DNA of 64,000 nt. Source: JASGMR01 sp963664675. GTDB taxonomy: Bacteria > Thermotogota > Thermotogae > Petrotogales > Kosmotogaceae. The notes beneath the pieces are model-generated. The model searched no databases and was not told the origin of the DNA. It saw nothing but the letters and a program-made list of their open reading frames with translations. The stretch lies in assembly GCA_963664675.2 (NCBI GenBank), contig CAXXLB010000014.1, positions 558,001 through 622,000 on the forward strand, given 5' to 3'. A program made the position numbers and the translations under genes. Of the stretch, positions 43,233 to 52,600 are shown piece after piece; positions within the stretch are counted from its first letter, which is position 1; every line of letters starts with the position of its first letter.

Positions 43233-44469
43233 TCCCCGATACTAAATTTTTTTTTGAATTGAATAAAGCGTACAATTCAGTAGATTTTATATCATAAAAG
43301 AGTTGTTTTTTGAAGAGTTCGGGACTCGCGTTATATTTGTTATTCAAAATTTTTCTATAAATTCCGGGCCAATCTGAGATATTGGTTATGATTGGAATAT
43401 CAATTTTTTTCTTTATAGCGGCGAGATAATTCCTTCCTTTTTCATTGAAGCCCAATATTCTTATATATTGAGGTCCATAAAGATTCGATTCATTAATTGT
43501 ATTTTTATCCAGTTTCAGTATTGAAGAAATTAGAGTTCTTTTTATTCTCGTGAGTGTGAATCTTCTTGTTTTAACCTCTTTTAGAAAACCTTCCAGATTG
43601 GAACTTGCCTTAGCGGCTTTTTTCATTCTTACATGAAGTCCTTCATTTATTCCGTAAATTTCTTCAAAATCTTTCAGATTATTCATTCTGAAAATTGAAA
43701 TTATCGTTTTTTCGAGATTTTCAAGGAAAATCGGTCCTTCATTTTTTTTGATATCCTCAATTAAATTTTTATAAGAGAACAATGGAATGAGTTTTTTCAG
43801 TTTCTCGAACTCACTTTTTTTTATTATTTTCCTTATTGCGGTGGCACTCGAATAAGTGGAATCGTCATCTAAATCATGGTAACCTTTTCCAATTCTTTTT
43901 ATGGAAAAGGTCTGGATTGAAGAATGTATTTTTTTTATACCTTTTAAATATTCCAATCCTAAAATATCGTTGGAAAGAGCTATTTTGTCGACAATATCCG
44001 GATTTTTATTTTTACTTTTTAAATATTCTTTCAGTGCTTCTTTTCTCGCATTTGGAAAAGAAAGTCCCTCTTTAAGAAATTTTTTCAGAAGAGAATTGTA
44101 TTCATCTGAAGATTTGTTCAGGATGGTCGATATCTCTTCCAGAGATTCAATATCATTTGATTCGCTTCCAAAAACCAAAAACATTGTTTTCAATTTTTCC
44201 AAAATCTTTATACTACCCGATGCAAATCCACCTGCATCCTGGATTGCGAAAACAAACGGCAATTCAATTATCAGATCTATTCCAGCATCGAGTGATGATT
44301 TGACTTTGGTCTGCTTTCTGCATATTGAAGGTTCGCCCCTTTGGACAAAATTGCCACTCATGACTCCTACAATTATTTCAGGATTAATCATTTCTGCGGC
44401 TTTTTTTATGTGATATAAATGACCGTTGTGAAAGGGATTATATTCAACAATTAGGCCCAATGTTCTCAT
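43195..44469 (-). CDS. tmcAL: tRNA(Met) cytidine acetate ligase (TmcAL / YlbM)
   Basis: TmcAL activates acetate with ATP and acetylates the wobble C34 of elongator tRNA(Met). GLIVEYNPFHNGHLYHI is the nucleotidyltransferase HIGH-like motif at the N-terminus. VGVMSGNFVQRGEPSI, IELPFVFAIQDAGGFASGSI and the later RIGKGYHDLDDDSTYSSATAIRK are all characteristic. 424 residues is close to the family size. AAGAGGTG precedes ATG 44469. It leads a reverse operon into priA and trmB and is divergent from xseA across 44 bp. Confidence 0.94.
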   Translation of the reverse strand: MRTLGLIVEYNPFHNGHLYHIKKAAEMINPEIIVGVMSGNFVQRGEPSICRKQTKVKSSLDAGIDLIIELPFVFAIQDAGGFASGSIKILEKLKTMFLVFGSESNDIESLEEISTILNKSSDEYNSLLKKFLKEGLSFPNARKEALKEYLKSKNKNPDIVDKIALSNDILGLEYLKGIKKIHSSIQTFSIKRIGKGYHDLDDDSTYSSATAIRKIIKKSEFEKLKKLIPLFSYKNLIEDIKKNEGPIFLENLEKTIISIFRMNNLKDFEEIYGINEGLHVRMKKAAKASSNLEGFLKEVKTRRFTLTRIKRTLISSILKLDKNTINESNLYGPQYIRILGFNEKGRNYLAAIKKKIDIPIITNISDWPGIYRKILNNKYNASPELFKKQLFYDIKSTELYALFNSKKNLVSGNEFKYNVNYRRN

Positions 44470-44513
44470 TTTTCACCTCTTAATTATGATAACATTTGTT
44501 AGGAGGAAATAAT

Positions 44514-45977
44514 ATGCAGATAAAAATCTTTGAATCAATAGCCGATTTAATGAGATGGATTAGAGATTTTTCCGAATTTTATTTGGGAGATCCGGTGGGA
44601 ATTCATGGTGAGGTGAGAAAGGCTGGAATCAACAAAAGGAATGTTCTGGATATCGAAATCTCGGAGAAGATTAAAACATACAGACAGAACAGTTATTCTT
44701 ATCATATTTCAGTGCAGCTTGACAGACCTAATCTGTTTCTGAAAAAACTATATGTGGACTATCCTGAAGAAATGGTAGGAAAGAAATATTATATAGAAGG
44801 AATCCTGAAATTCAGAGTTACTCAGAATAAGTATGTGATAGACGCCTATAATATAGAATTATCCGGAAAAGGCTCCATAGAATTAAAAAGAGAAAAAATT
44901 CTTGAAAAATTCAAAAAAATGGAATTGTATCCCGTTGAAAAAATTGTAAATTTATATGATTTTAATGAACCTATTTTAAATATTGCAGTGTGCGGTTCTC
45001 CTAATACGAGAGGTTTATATGATTTTGTAAATAATCTGAAAAGAAGTTCGATACTCCCTGATATATATTTTTATCCCGTGTCTGTTGAAGGTTCTGAAAC
45101 AGCCGGAAGTATTATACGTGCTATTAAGGATATTAATGATAAAGGAAAAGTTCAAGTGATATGTATTGTCAGGGGAGGAGGAGCTCAGAGCGCTTTTTTG
45201 TATCTTGAAGATGAAGAATGTGCTTTAAATATTTTAAATTCAAAAATACCTGTTTTAACAGGGATAGGGCATTCGGAAGATACATGTTTACTGGATATTG
45301 TAGCGAAAAAAGAATTCAACACACCATCTGTTTTAGGTTATGAAATATCCGTTACAAATAATAAATATGTTGAAAATTTCAATTTTTTAAGAACAATATT
45401 TTCAAAAAATTCAACCGTTTTTATGAATGATAAAGAAAAAGCTGTTTGCAATTTATTGAAATTACAAAAAACAAATGATATAGATTTTTTGCTGGACGTT
45501 TACTATAAAAATTTATGGAATTATAAAAATTATATTGATAACTCGATTATGACAAAAATAAATATTCCATTTTTAGATCTCAGTTTTGAAAAAATCAATA
45601 GTTTTTTTAACAGGAAATATTATGAAAATTTTTACAAACTCGATTTAGTCGAAAATCATTCGGAAAAATTTGATTCGTCCTTAAGGATATATGAGGGAAA
45701 AATGGAAGAATTTTTGAAATCAGTGAAGAAGATGATCGAAGAGATTATCAGTGATAGAAAAGAAAGAATCGATCAAAAAGATCAAATCTCGAAATATCTT
45801 TTGAGTAGTCTCTTTCCTAAAAAAAATCTCGTATACATATATGATTCAAATAATTCGCCCATTAATGATCCTGATAAAATTGAAATTAATGATAAAATTA
45901 AATTCAGAACGAGGGCTCACAGTTTCGATGCAAAAATACTGACGAAGGAAAGCAAAAAAAATCAGGGGAGGAATTAA
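44514..45977 (+). CDS. xseA: Exodeoxyribonuclease VII large subunit, divergent
   Basis: About 487 residues. The N-terminal OB-fold region (GDPVGIHGEVRKAG...LDIEISEK, YYIEGILKFRVTQNKYVIDAYNIEL) precedes the nuclease core. The core motifs are recognisable: NIAVCGSPNTRGLYDF in place of the usual ITSPTGAAIRD, YPVSVEGSETAGSIIRAI, IVRGGGAQSAFLYLEDEECALNI and PVLTGIGHSEDTCLLDIVAKKEFNTPS. The C-terminal half is coiled-coil as expected for XseB binding. ATG 44514 follows TTAGGAGGA; an upstream TTG at 44496 has no SD. The enzyme degrades single-stranded DNA from both ends. Next gene is the probable small subunit 2 bp away. Confidence 0.88.
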   Translation: MQIKIFESIADLMRWIRDFSEFYLGDPVGIHGEVRKAGINKRNVLDIEISEKIKTYRQNSYSYHISVQLDRPNLFLKKLYVDYPEEMVGKKYYIEGILKFRVTQNKYVIDAYNIELSGKGSIELKREKILEKFKKMELYPVEKIVNLYDFNEPILNIAVCGSPNTRGLYDFVNNLKRSSILPDIYFYPVSVEGSETAGSIIRAIKDINDKGKVQVICIVRGGGAQSAFLYLEDEECALNILNSKIPVLTGIGHSEDTCLLDIVAKKEFNTPSVLGYEISVTNNKYVENFNFLRTIFSKNSTVFMNDKEKAVCNLLKLQKTNDIDFLLDVYYKNLWNYKNYIDNSIMTKINIPFLDLSFEKINSFFNRKYYENFYKLDLVENHSEKFDSSLRIYEGKMEEFLKSVKKMIEEIISDRKERIDQKDQISKYLLSSLFPKKNLVYIYDSNNSPINDPDKIEINDKIKFRTRAHSFDAKILTKESKKNQGRN

Positions 45978-45979
45978 TT

Positions 45980-46264
45980 ATGAATGATAAAAACATAGAA
46001 ATAAAAAAATTTTTAAAGGCTATTGATGATGAAAAGATAACGAATTTATCCTTCAATGAATCATTGGAAAAGATTAAAATATTAACGGAATATTTTGAAG
46101 ACAGAAAGGAAGATATTGACTTAGAGCTTGGATTGGAAGTTTATGAAAAAACTATAAGATTGATTTCTCATTGTAGAGAAAAACTCGATGTAGTTAAGTC
46201 GAAAAAAAAAGAAATTGATAAAAAATACGATGATTTGTTGAAAAATAATGATCAGTTGTCATAA
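45980..46264 (+). CDS. xseB: Probable exodeoxyribonuclease VII small subunit
   Basis: A 94-residue, highly charged, all-helical protein. SFNESLEKIKILTEYFEDRKEDIDLELGLEVYEKTIRLISHCREKLDVV follows the XseB pattern (FEEALxxLExIVxxLExGxxxLExxLxxYExGxxLxxxCxxxL), with a longer N-terminus than usual. GGGGAGGAATT precedes ATG 45980. Directly downstream of xseA, its obligate partner. Its end overlaps the convergent ABC ATPase gene by 13 bp. Confidence 0.78.
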   Translation: MNDKNIEIKKFLKAIDDEKITNLSFNESLEKIKILTEYFEDRKEDIDLELGLEVYEKTIRLISHCREKLDVVKSKKKEIDKKYDDLLKNNDQLS

Positions 46265-46992
46265 ACGAAGATATTAAGGTAATCATTTATAGTTGATTCC
46301 TTTGAATTGAAAAATTCGTCGGTTTTCAAATCGTATTTGACCTTCCCCTCCGATAAAAACAAAATTCTGTTTGCAATAGATCTTATAAAGGCAATTTCAT
46401 GGGTTACTATTATCATTGTTATCCCCTCGAATGAAAGTTTTTTTATTATTTTCATAACCTCACCGACTAAAGAAGGATCGAGAGCCGATGTTGGCTCATC
46501 GAATAAAATAATCTCCGGTTCCATGGCCAGAGCCCTGGCTATTCCCACTCTTTGCTTTTGTCCTCCGGATAAATTGTTCGGATAACTGTCGATTTTATCA
46601 AGCATTTCAACCAGCTTTATTTTATTCAGGGCCAGTTCTTTAACTTCCTTTTTTGGAATTTTTTTTGCCTTCAGTGGGCCTAACATTACATTTTGAAGAA
46701 CGGTCAGGTTGCTTACCAAGTTGAAATGCTGAAAAACGAATCCTATTTTTGTTCTGAATTTTCTGATTTCTTTATTTTTTCTTTCTATCAACCTTTTTTT
46801 AAAATAAATATTTCCGCCGTTGGGTTCAATGAGATTATTTATTGTTCTGAGCAAGGTGGTTTTGCCTTCTCCGGATTTACCGAGTATTGCAATTATGTCA
46901 CCTTTGAAAACCTTGAAATTTATATCCGTTAAAACCTTTAAATCATTGAAATTTTTACTGATTTTTTGCAATTCCAAAATGGTTTCTTTCAT
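46252..46992 (-). CDS. Amino-acid ABC transporter ATPase (GlnQ/HisP type)
   Basis: A 246-residue polar amino acid importer ATPase. Walker A is GKSGEGKTTLLRT near residue 37 and the Q-loop FVFQHFNLVSNLTVLQNVMLGP is diagnostic of the HisP/GlnQ group. The ABC signature LSGGQKQRVGIARAL, Walker B ILFDEPTSALD and switch TMIIVTHEIAF are complete. ATG 46992 overlaps the permease stop (ATGA). The upstream leader peptides (49382-49578) point to histidine as the transported or sensed amino acid; the protein alone does not reveal the substrate. Confidence 0.92.
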   Translation of the reverse strand: MKETILELQKISKNFNDLKVLTDINFKVFKGDIIAILGKSGEGKTTLLRTINNLIEPNGGNIYFKKRLIERKNKEIRKFRTKIGFVFQHFNLVSNLTVLQNVMLGPLKAKKIPKKEVKELALNKIKLVEMLDKIDSYPNNLSGGQKQRVGIARALAMEPEIILFDEPTSALDPSLVGEVMKIIKKLSFEGITMIIVTHEIAFIRSIANRILFLSEGKVKYDLKTDEFFNSKESTINDYLNIFVYDN

Positions 46993-47723
46993 GATACTTT
47001 GAATCTCCTTTCTATTATTCTTCCCGCAAATGAGAGCAATGAAGTTATTGTCAAATAAAATGCCGCTAAGATTAAATATGATTCCATACTTGCCAGTGTT
47101 TGATTTCCTATCTGTCTTGCTCTCATGGTGAGATCACCCAGAGCAATGACCGAAACCAAAGAACTGTCTTTTACAAGGCTTACGAGCTGGCCGATAAGTG
47201 GCGGGATAGATATTTTGAATGCCTGTGGAAGAATTATGTTGTAGTAAATCTGACCTTTTTTCAATCCCAGTGAATATCCCGCTTCAACTTCTCCTGACGG
47301 AACCGCTTCAATTCCCGCCCTTATAATTTCACCAACATATGATCCCTCGAAAAGTGAAAGAGAAATAACGCCTGCCCAGAATCTTTCTATATTGACTATT
47401 GAACCGAATCCGTAATAGATTAGAAGAATTATGACTAATAACGGTAAATTTCTGAAGAACCAGACGTAAATCATACCAAAATCCTGTAAAATATAGCTTT
47501 TGGATTTTCTTGCCAGAGCTATGAAAAAACCGATAATTACAGAAAAGAAAAGAGCTATTCCACTTATTGTTAAAGTTGTAAACAACCCATCCAGAAAAAG
47601 CTTCCAGTATTTTTGTATTACCTTCCAGTTGAAAGGATAAACTTTTGAAACTGAGTCATATAAAATTATTAATAAAAAACCTAGAATTAAGATAACAACA
47701 ATAAGCGAAACGGCTCTTTTCAT
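46989..47723 (-). CDS. Amino-acid ABC transporter permease (HisM/GlnP type)
   Basis: A 244-residue integral membrane subunit with about five helices. The EAA loop reads EAGYSLGLKKGQIYYNIILPQAFKISIPPLIGQLVSLVKDSSLVS, and WFFRNLPLLVIILLIYYGFG is the typical HisMQ/GlnP segment. Only one permease gene is present, so the membrane channel is probably a homodimer. AAGGAG precedes ATG 47723. Overlaps the ATPase start by 4 bp. Confidence 0.92.
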   Translation of the reverse strand: MKRAVSLIVVILILGFLLIILYDSVSKVYPFNWKVIQKYWKLFLDGLFTTLTISGIALFFSVIIGFFIALARKSKSYILQDFGMIYVWFFRNLPLLVIILLIYYGFGSIVNIERFWAGVISLSLFEGSYVGEIIRAGIEAVPSGEVEAGYSLGLKKGQIYYNIILPQAFKISIPPLIGQLVSLVKDSSLVSVIALGDLTMRARQIGNQTLASMESYLILAAFYLTITSLLSFAGRIIERRFKVS

Positions 47724-47735
47724 TTTTATGCTCCT

Positions 47736-48509
47736 TTACAGTTCAGGTTGATAATCCACTATCCATTTTTGAATTAATTCGTCTAATTCGCCACTGGTTT
47801 TTATTGATCTGATAAATGTATCTATCCATCTCATGGTATCGAAATCTCCTTTTTTTATTGCAACCCCAAAATCTTCTTTTGAGATGAGTTCGTCAGAGAC
47901 AGAAATTTGATCATATTTTTTTTCAAGATTGTAAGCGTAGATCGAATCAAAGACCATTATATCCGCTTTACCGGTTGCCACTTGAAAGGCCGCTTCATCA
48001 ATTGTGTCGAAATTCAGCAGCTCTTTATCGGGGAAGATGGCTCTCGCCGCTTCGTTTCCCGTTGAGCCCAACTGAACGGCTATCTTTAAATCATCGAGTT
48101 TTTTCAATTGCTCTAAAGATGGAAGTGTTTCAAATTTGTTATTATTATAAATTATTACCTGACCGACGGTGAGATATGGAATGCTAAAATTAACTTTTAT
48201 AGCTCTTTCGGGAGTAATTGTCATTGCGGACCATATTATATCGAATTTATTTGTCAACAATGCGGGGATGATTCCGTCCCAGTTCACGACCACGAATTCA
48301 AGTTTTACACCCAAAATATCCGCCATTTTTTGTAGTATTTCAGTTTCCAGTCCTATTCTGCCTCCATTGTAATCTGTTCCATAAAGTGGCATATAAGCCG
48401 AATCTTGTCCTACTCTTAAAACACCTCTTTCCTGAATATCTTCAATCAATGAAGAAAATCCTAAAACAATACCTAAAAGTATCAAACCTACCAAAAATCC
48501 TTTTTTCAT
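47736..48509 (-). CDS. Amino-acid ABC transporter substrate-binding protein (second copy)
   Basis: A 257-residue periplasmic binding protein of SBP family 3. Signal peptide MKKGFLVGLILLGIVLGFSS. LRVGQDSAYMPLYGTD opens the first lobe. GLETEILQKMADILGVKLEFV, DGIIPALLTNKFDIIWSAMTITPERAIKVNFSIPY and QLGSTGNEAA are SBP3 landmarks lining the amino-acid site. No lipobox Cys is seen, so it is soluble or anchored by an uncleaved signal. It is a close paralogue of the gene just upstream, with most blocks identical, which implies tandem duplication. Good GGAGG SD. No attenuator lies between the two copies. Confidence 0.9.
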   Translation of the reverse strand: MKKGFLVGLILLGIVLGFSSLIEDIQERGVLRVGQDSAYMPLYGTDYNGGRIGLETEILQKMADILGVKLEFVVVNWDGIIPALLTNKFDIIWSAMTITPERAIKVNFSIPYLTVGQVIIYNNNKFETLPSLEQLKKLDDLKIAVQLGSTGNEAARAIFPDKELLNFDTIDEAAFQVATGKADIMVFDSIYAYNLEKKYDQISVSDELISKEDFGVAIKKGDFDTMRWIDTFIRSIKTSGELDELIQKWIVDYQPEL

Positions 48510-48542
48510 AATTTGCCTCCTTGAATGCTTTAAATTTATTGG

Positions 48543-49316
48543 TTAATTATTTCCCTCATAATCTATCAACCATTTTTGTTTTAATTTATCGAAATCTCCA
48601 CTCGTTTTAAGAGAAGTGATAAAAGTATCGATCCACCTGACTGTATCAAAATCTCCCTTTTTTATGGCGACGCCGAAATTCTCCTCTGTTATAAATTCTT
48701 CCGATGCGGATATCTGTTCGTATTTGTTTGCAATATAATTTGCATATAATGAATCAAATACCATGATATCTGCTTTTCCTGTTGCAACCTGAAGGGCCGC
48801 TTCATCTATAGTGTCGAAATTGAGTAATTCTTTTCCCGGAAAGGTTCTTCTTGCTGCCTCATTCCCGGTTGACCCTAGTTGTACTGAAATTTTTAAATTT
48901 TTATCTTCTTTCAGTTCTTTTAAAGATGGAGAAGAAGAATATTTTTTATTATTGTAGATAATTACCTGGCCACCGGTCATGTAAGGGATGCTGAAATTAA
49001 CCTTTATAGCCCTTTCTGGTGATATTGTCATTCCGGACCATATTATATCGAATTTATTTGTCAACAATGCGGGAATGATCCCATCCCAATTTACAACCAC
49101 GAATTCAAGTTTTACACCCAAAGTATCTGCCATTTTCTGTAATATTTCCGCTTCAAGACCTATTCTGTTTCCTTCGGTATCTGTACCATAAAGTGGCATA
49201 TAAGCCGAATCTTGTCCTACTCTTAAAACACCTCTTTCCTGGATTTCTTCGATTAATGATGCAAAATTTAAAACCACCGTCAAAGTTAATAACAGAACTA
49301 AGATTTTTCTTTTCAT
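48543..49316 (-). CDS. Amino-acid ABC transporter substrate-binding protein (first copy)
   Basis: A 257-residue SBP family 3 protein, first gene of the importer operon. Signal peptide MKRKILVLLLTLTVVLNFAS, then the same landmarks as the downstream copy (VLRVGQDSAYMPLYGTD, GIIPALLTNKFDIIWSGMTISPERAIK). Differences cluster near the middle (NNKKYSSSPSLKELKED) and the C-terminus. AAGGAGGG precedes ATG 49316, immediately after the second attenuator terminator. The two His-rich leader ORFs upstream suggest histidine regulation and probably histidine binding; this is inferred from regulation rather than from pocket residues. Confidence 0.9.
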   Translation of the reverse strand: MKRKILVLLLTLTVVLNFASLIEEIQERGVLRVGQDSAYMPLYGTDTEGNRIGLEAEILQKMADTLGVKLEFVVVNWDGIIPALLTNKFDIIWSGMTISPERAIKVNFSIPYMTGGQVIIYNNKKYSSSPSLKELKEDKNLKISVQLGSTGNEAARRTFPGKELLNFDTIDEAALQVATGKADIMVFDSLYANYIANKYEQISASEEFITEENFGVAIKKGDFDTVRWIDTFITSLKTSGDFDKLKQKWLIDYEGNN

Positions 49317-49340
49317 AATTACCCTCCTTAAAAATAGTAT

Positions 49341-49366
49341 AAAAAAATCCGGGCAAAGCCCGGATT
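49341..49366 (-). terminator. Attenuator terminator 2, proximal to the importer genes
   Basis: On the reverse strand AATCCGGGC (49366-49358), loop TTT, GCCCGGATT and a run of T (49354 to 49341). It lies about 12 nt before the SD of the binding-protein gene, so it can only act as a conditional terminator. Its left arm can alternatively pair with AAAGCTCGGTTGT (49396-49384) at the end of leader ORF 2. Confidence 0.85.
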
Positions 49367-49381
49367 GTCATAATTTTATTA

Positions 49382-49441
49382 TTACAACCGAGCTTTAAAA
49401 TATGAATGATGATGATTTGAATAGAAAATATTTAAAGACAT
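49382..49441 (-). CDS. Leader peptide 2 with three consecutive His codons
   Basis: A 19-codon ORF: ATG 49441 to TAA 49384-49382, preceded by GAGGAGG (49459-49453) at 11-nt spacing. Codons 10-12 are CAT CAT CAT (49414-49406), flanked by SN and SYF. The last codons and the stop (49396-49382) overlap the 13-nt antiterminator arm AAAGCTCGGTTGT, which can pair with 49368-49355, the left part of terminator 2. This is the standard logic of ribosome-mediated attenuation. When His-tRNA is scarce the ribosome stalls at the His run, leaves the arm free to pair, and terminator 2 cannot form. Confidence 0.8.
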   Translation of the reverse strand: MSLNIFYSNHHHSYFKARL

Positions 49442-49460
49442 ACTGTATATAACCTCCTCA

Positions 49461-49492
49461 AAAAAATAAAAAACCGGGCATAAGCCCGGTTT
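49461..49492 (-). terminator. Attenuator terminator 1, distal
   Basis: On the reverse strand AAACCGGGC (49492-49484), loop TTAT, GCCCGGTTT (49479-49471) followed by T-rich sequence to 49461. A perfect 9-bp stem whose core matches terminator 2. Its left arm is complementary to GCCCGGT (49521-49515) overlapping the end of leader ORF 1. Confidence 0.85.
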
Positions 49493-49512
49493 GCACGACG
49501 AAAAAGACGCCA

Positions 49513-49578
49513 TTACCGGGCGACTATATTATGATGAACGTGATTATTATTTTTTAGATACAAAGAATTTATTCTCAT
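49513..49578 (-). CDS. Leader peptide 1 with His-Val-His-His
   Basis: A 21-codon ORF: ATG 49578 to TAA 49515-49513, with AAAGGAG (49592-49586) 7 nt upstream. Codons 13, 15 and 16 are His (CAC 49542-49540; CAT CAT 49536-49531), preceded by three Asn. The penultimate codons and stop contain GCCCGGT (49521-49515), which can pair with ACCGGGC (49490-49484), the left arm of terminator 1. Three His in 21 residues, a strong SD and the overlapping antiterminator arm argue that this is a translated sensor, not a chance ORF. Confidence 0.8.
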   Translation of the reverse strand: MRINSLYLKNNNHVHHNIVAR

Positions 49579-49599
49579 AACGTTACTCCTTTGGTTGCA

Positions 49600-49628
49600 A
49601 TAATAAAGTAATAATTCTATTTTGTCAA
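49600..49628 (-). promoter_or_regulatory. sigma70-type promoter of the His-attenuated importer operon
   Basis: TTGACA (49628-49623), 17-bp spacer, TATTAT (49605-49600) on the reverse strand. Nearly consensus. It lies just downstream of the addB-like stop codon (49638) and about 15 nt before the SD of leader ORF 1, so the leader transcript is short. Confidence 0.85.
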
Positions 49629-49637
49629 GTTATAAAA

Positions 49638-52600
49638 TTAATAATCGTTTCTCCATTTCATTAAATATGAAATGTTTTTGAATGGACAATTGAAACAGGC
49701 CTTCGAATTATTAATAAAACTCGGGGGATAAATACCCTCTGATATACTTTCATGTGTATTATCGATCCAATTTAGTATCTCTTCTTTTGATATCTCTTTT
49801 CTTGAAAATTTCCAGATGATCCGGTCATCATCTTTTTGGATTTTAAAGTTATCGAAGTAATTTTTTTCGGTTTTTATCGGTTTGAATACCCCGCCAGCCA
49901 GTTCTTTTTCCGGAAACAGGATTTCTACGGCGAGGGAATATAGAATCAACTGTTTTTTATCTCCGTTGGGACTTCTTTTGTAATCAATTAAATACAGTTT
50001 ATTTTGATCTTCGTCGATTCTGTCTATTTTTCCGTTGAGATTTATTTTTGAAATTTTTACCTGCTTATTATATTTTGGACCGAAAGGCAATTCGAAGTAT
50101 TCTGGAACAAAAGAAGAAGATCTGTTTGGAATTTTTTTGGTTTCCTTATTGAAAATATAATTATCCAATATTTTTTCATGTTTTGTATATTCATAGTCGT
50201 ATATATCTTTGTAGCTGGTATCTATGAGTTTATTCAGATTTTGTTCAATTGATTTCTTATAATCTTCACCTGAATAAAAATCTCTCAACACGTTGTGATA
50301 AAGAATTCCTTCTTCCAGGGGATTCAGTTCATAAATACTTTTCTCCTCCCCTTTCAAACCTATTAGATATATCAAGAAAAATTTAAAGGGACATTGATCA
50401 TATGAGTTGAGTTTTGAGAAACTATAATTGTTATTTATATTTTTTCTTAAAGAGTTCAGATCTTTTATCTTCCATTCGAATTTATTTTTTTCTTTGTTGA
50501 GTGAGTTTTCCAGTTCGCTCAGATCATAACTGTCTTTCAGCTCATCCCATATCTTTGTATCAAAAAATTTTGTCAGTTTATTTTCCAGTTCTTTCCTGCA
50601 AAAAACGAACTTTTTATTCTTATTTGAATATTCTGTTTTTTCGGATACGGAAAATTTTTCGAATTCATCAATATAAATGGATTTTAATATAGGCTTTCCG
50701 TCGTTGGTTTGAATCGGATATGAGAAAAAAATCTTTTTTTCGGCGTTGATTATGGATAGATATAGGTTCAATTTTTCCTGATCCTCGAATCTGTTGAAAA
50801 AATCTTTTGGTATGTCGCTTTCGTACATCAGATAAGAATAAAAAGGATTTATACTGATTTTGGGATAATTTTCATCGGTGAATCCAATGAAAAACTTGAA
50901 TTTTTTTCTGTTAAATCTGGAATGAGTTGTATTTTCAATCGTTATTCTTCCGCTTACGGGAGGAGATATATAATATTTCTTTGAGTGTATAAAAATTTTG
51001 AGATATTCATAAAATAGATCCGGGGAAATTTTGTCATACCCCAAATAAAACAGGGCTTTTTCAAGATCGGGAAGGAGTTTTTCGAAAAACAAATTCACGT
51101 AATCTTTTTCGATTTTCGTAGTTCGAAAATTAAAGATTTCCTCAAATTCTTCATTCTTTTGCATTTCTTTATACAACTCTTCTATGAGTGAAAAATATTC
51201 ATTGATATTGATTTTACCAGTATTTATCTTTTCAAGAATTGAAAATATATCATCTGTATCTTTTTTAAATTTTTCAATAAACTCCACGTCTTTTTTGATT
51301 TGATCGATTTCTTCCGTTCCAAATTCTTCATCATAATTGTATTCCATTGAGCAGAGTTTTTTTTCTAAAAACTTTTTGTGAATCGATAATTTCTTTTTAA
51401 AATCGAGTTTTTTATTTTTAAGTGAAGTAAATTCATAATCATAATATATATGAGCGTCCAGCGCTAATTTTTCATAAATTCTTGCATTCTCGGGATTTTT
51501 TGAGTAACCGGAATCGAAAAGAGCCATGAAGGAATTGGTGGAAAATCCCTGATGTAAACATTCGAATGATGCCAGAATCTTTTTTACTATGATTGAGTTT
51601 TCAATATTATTTTCGTTGATTGTTGAATAGTTTACTGAATATTCTTCTAATTTTTCTTCCAGACTCTTTATATATAATTCATCATCAGGGACGACCACGG
51701 AGATATTGTTTGCCGATATTCCTTTTACCAGCATTGATTTGACAATTCTGGATATTTCACATATTTCATCGTTCTTATTTTTGAATTCACTGACCACTAT
51801 GTTCTCAGATTTTTGGAGATTTAAATTTTTAGAAAACAGGGAAGTTTTAAACGGGGACAGTTCATCGGGGAAAAATTGTTTGTTTAATCCAGTTATTTTA
51901 AACGCAGTGTTTTTTTTATTTAGAGAATTAAAAATATTGATAAAACTTTGAGAACCATAAAATAATTTTTCTTTATCGGTATCAACCGGGAATGATAAAT
52001 AAATTTCTGGAAACTTATCACTTATGGTTGTTATAAAAATTTGATGAGCTTTTGAGAAGTCATTGAATCCATCGATGAATAGTGTTTTTCCATATTTAGA
52101 AAAATCAATCGAATCAACATAATTGGATAATTTTAAGTAAGCGTCGAAGGTATCAAAGGTTTTATTATTCTCAATCTTTGATTGGACGGTATCGAATATT
52201 TTTTTCAGAAAGATGATATAGGAATCTTCATAATCACTGAAAATATTTTCGAACCCGTTATTTTCTTTTACATCATTTATCATTTTATATAAAAATTCCA
52301 GAATATTACTGCTCTTCGAAATCCCTTTTAATTCCGTATGTGAAAGTATTCTTGATATTTCAAATAAAATCAATTCCTTCTGGATAAACAGCAGATCCGG
52401 GTTAGCCTCTTTGTAAAGAGTAACAGCAAACTGGTCAATAGTAAAGAAATTTGAAGATATTATAGACTCGGTTTCAGACATACACTTTTCTCTTATATTT
52501 TTAACGTAATTTCCATTAGGGCCTATAAAGATGTAAGATAGCGGGTCCTCTGAATTTTTTCTTAGGAGATTATTTATAATTTCTGTGGTTTTACCTGAAA

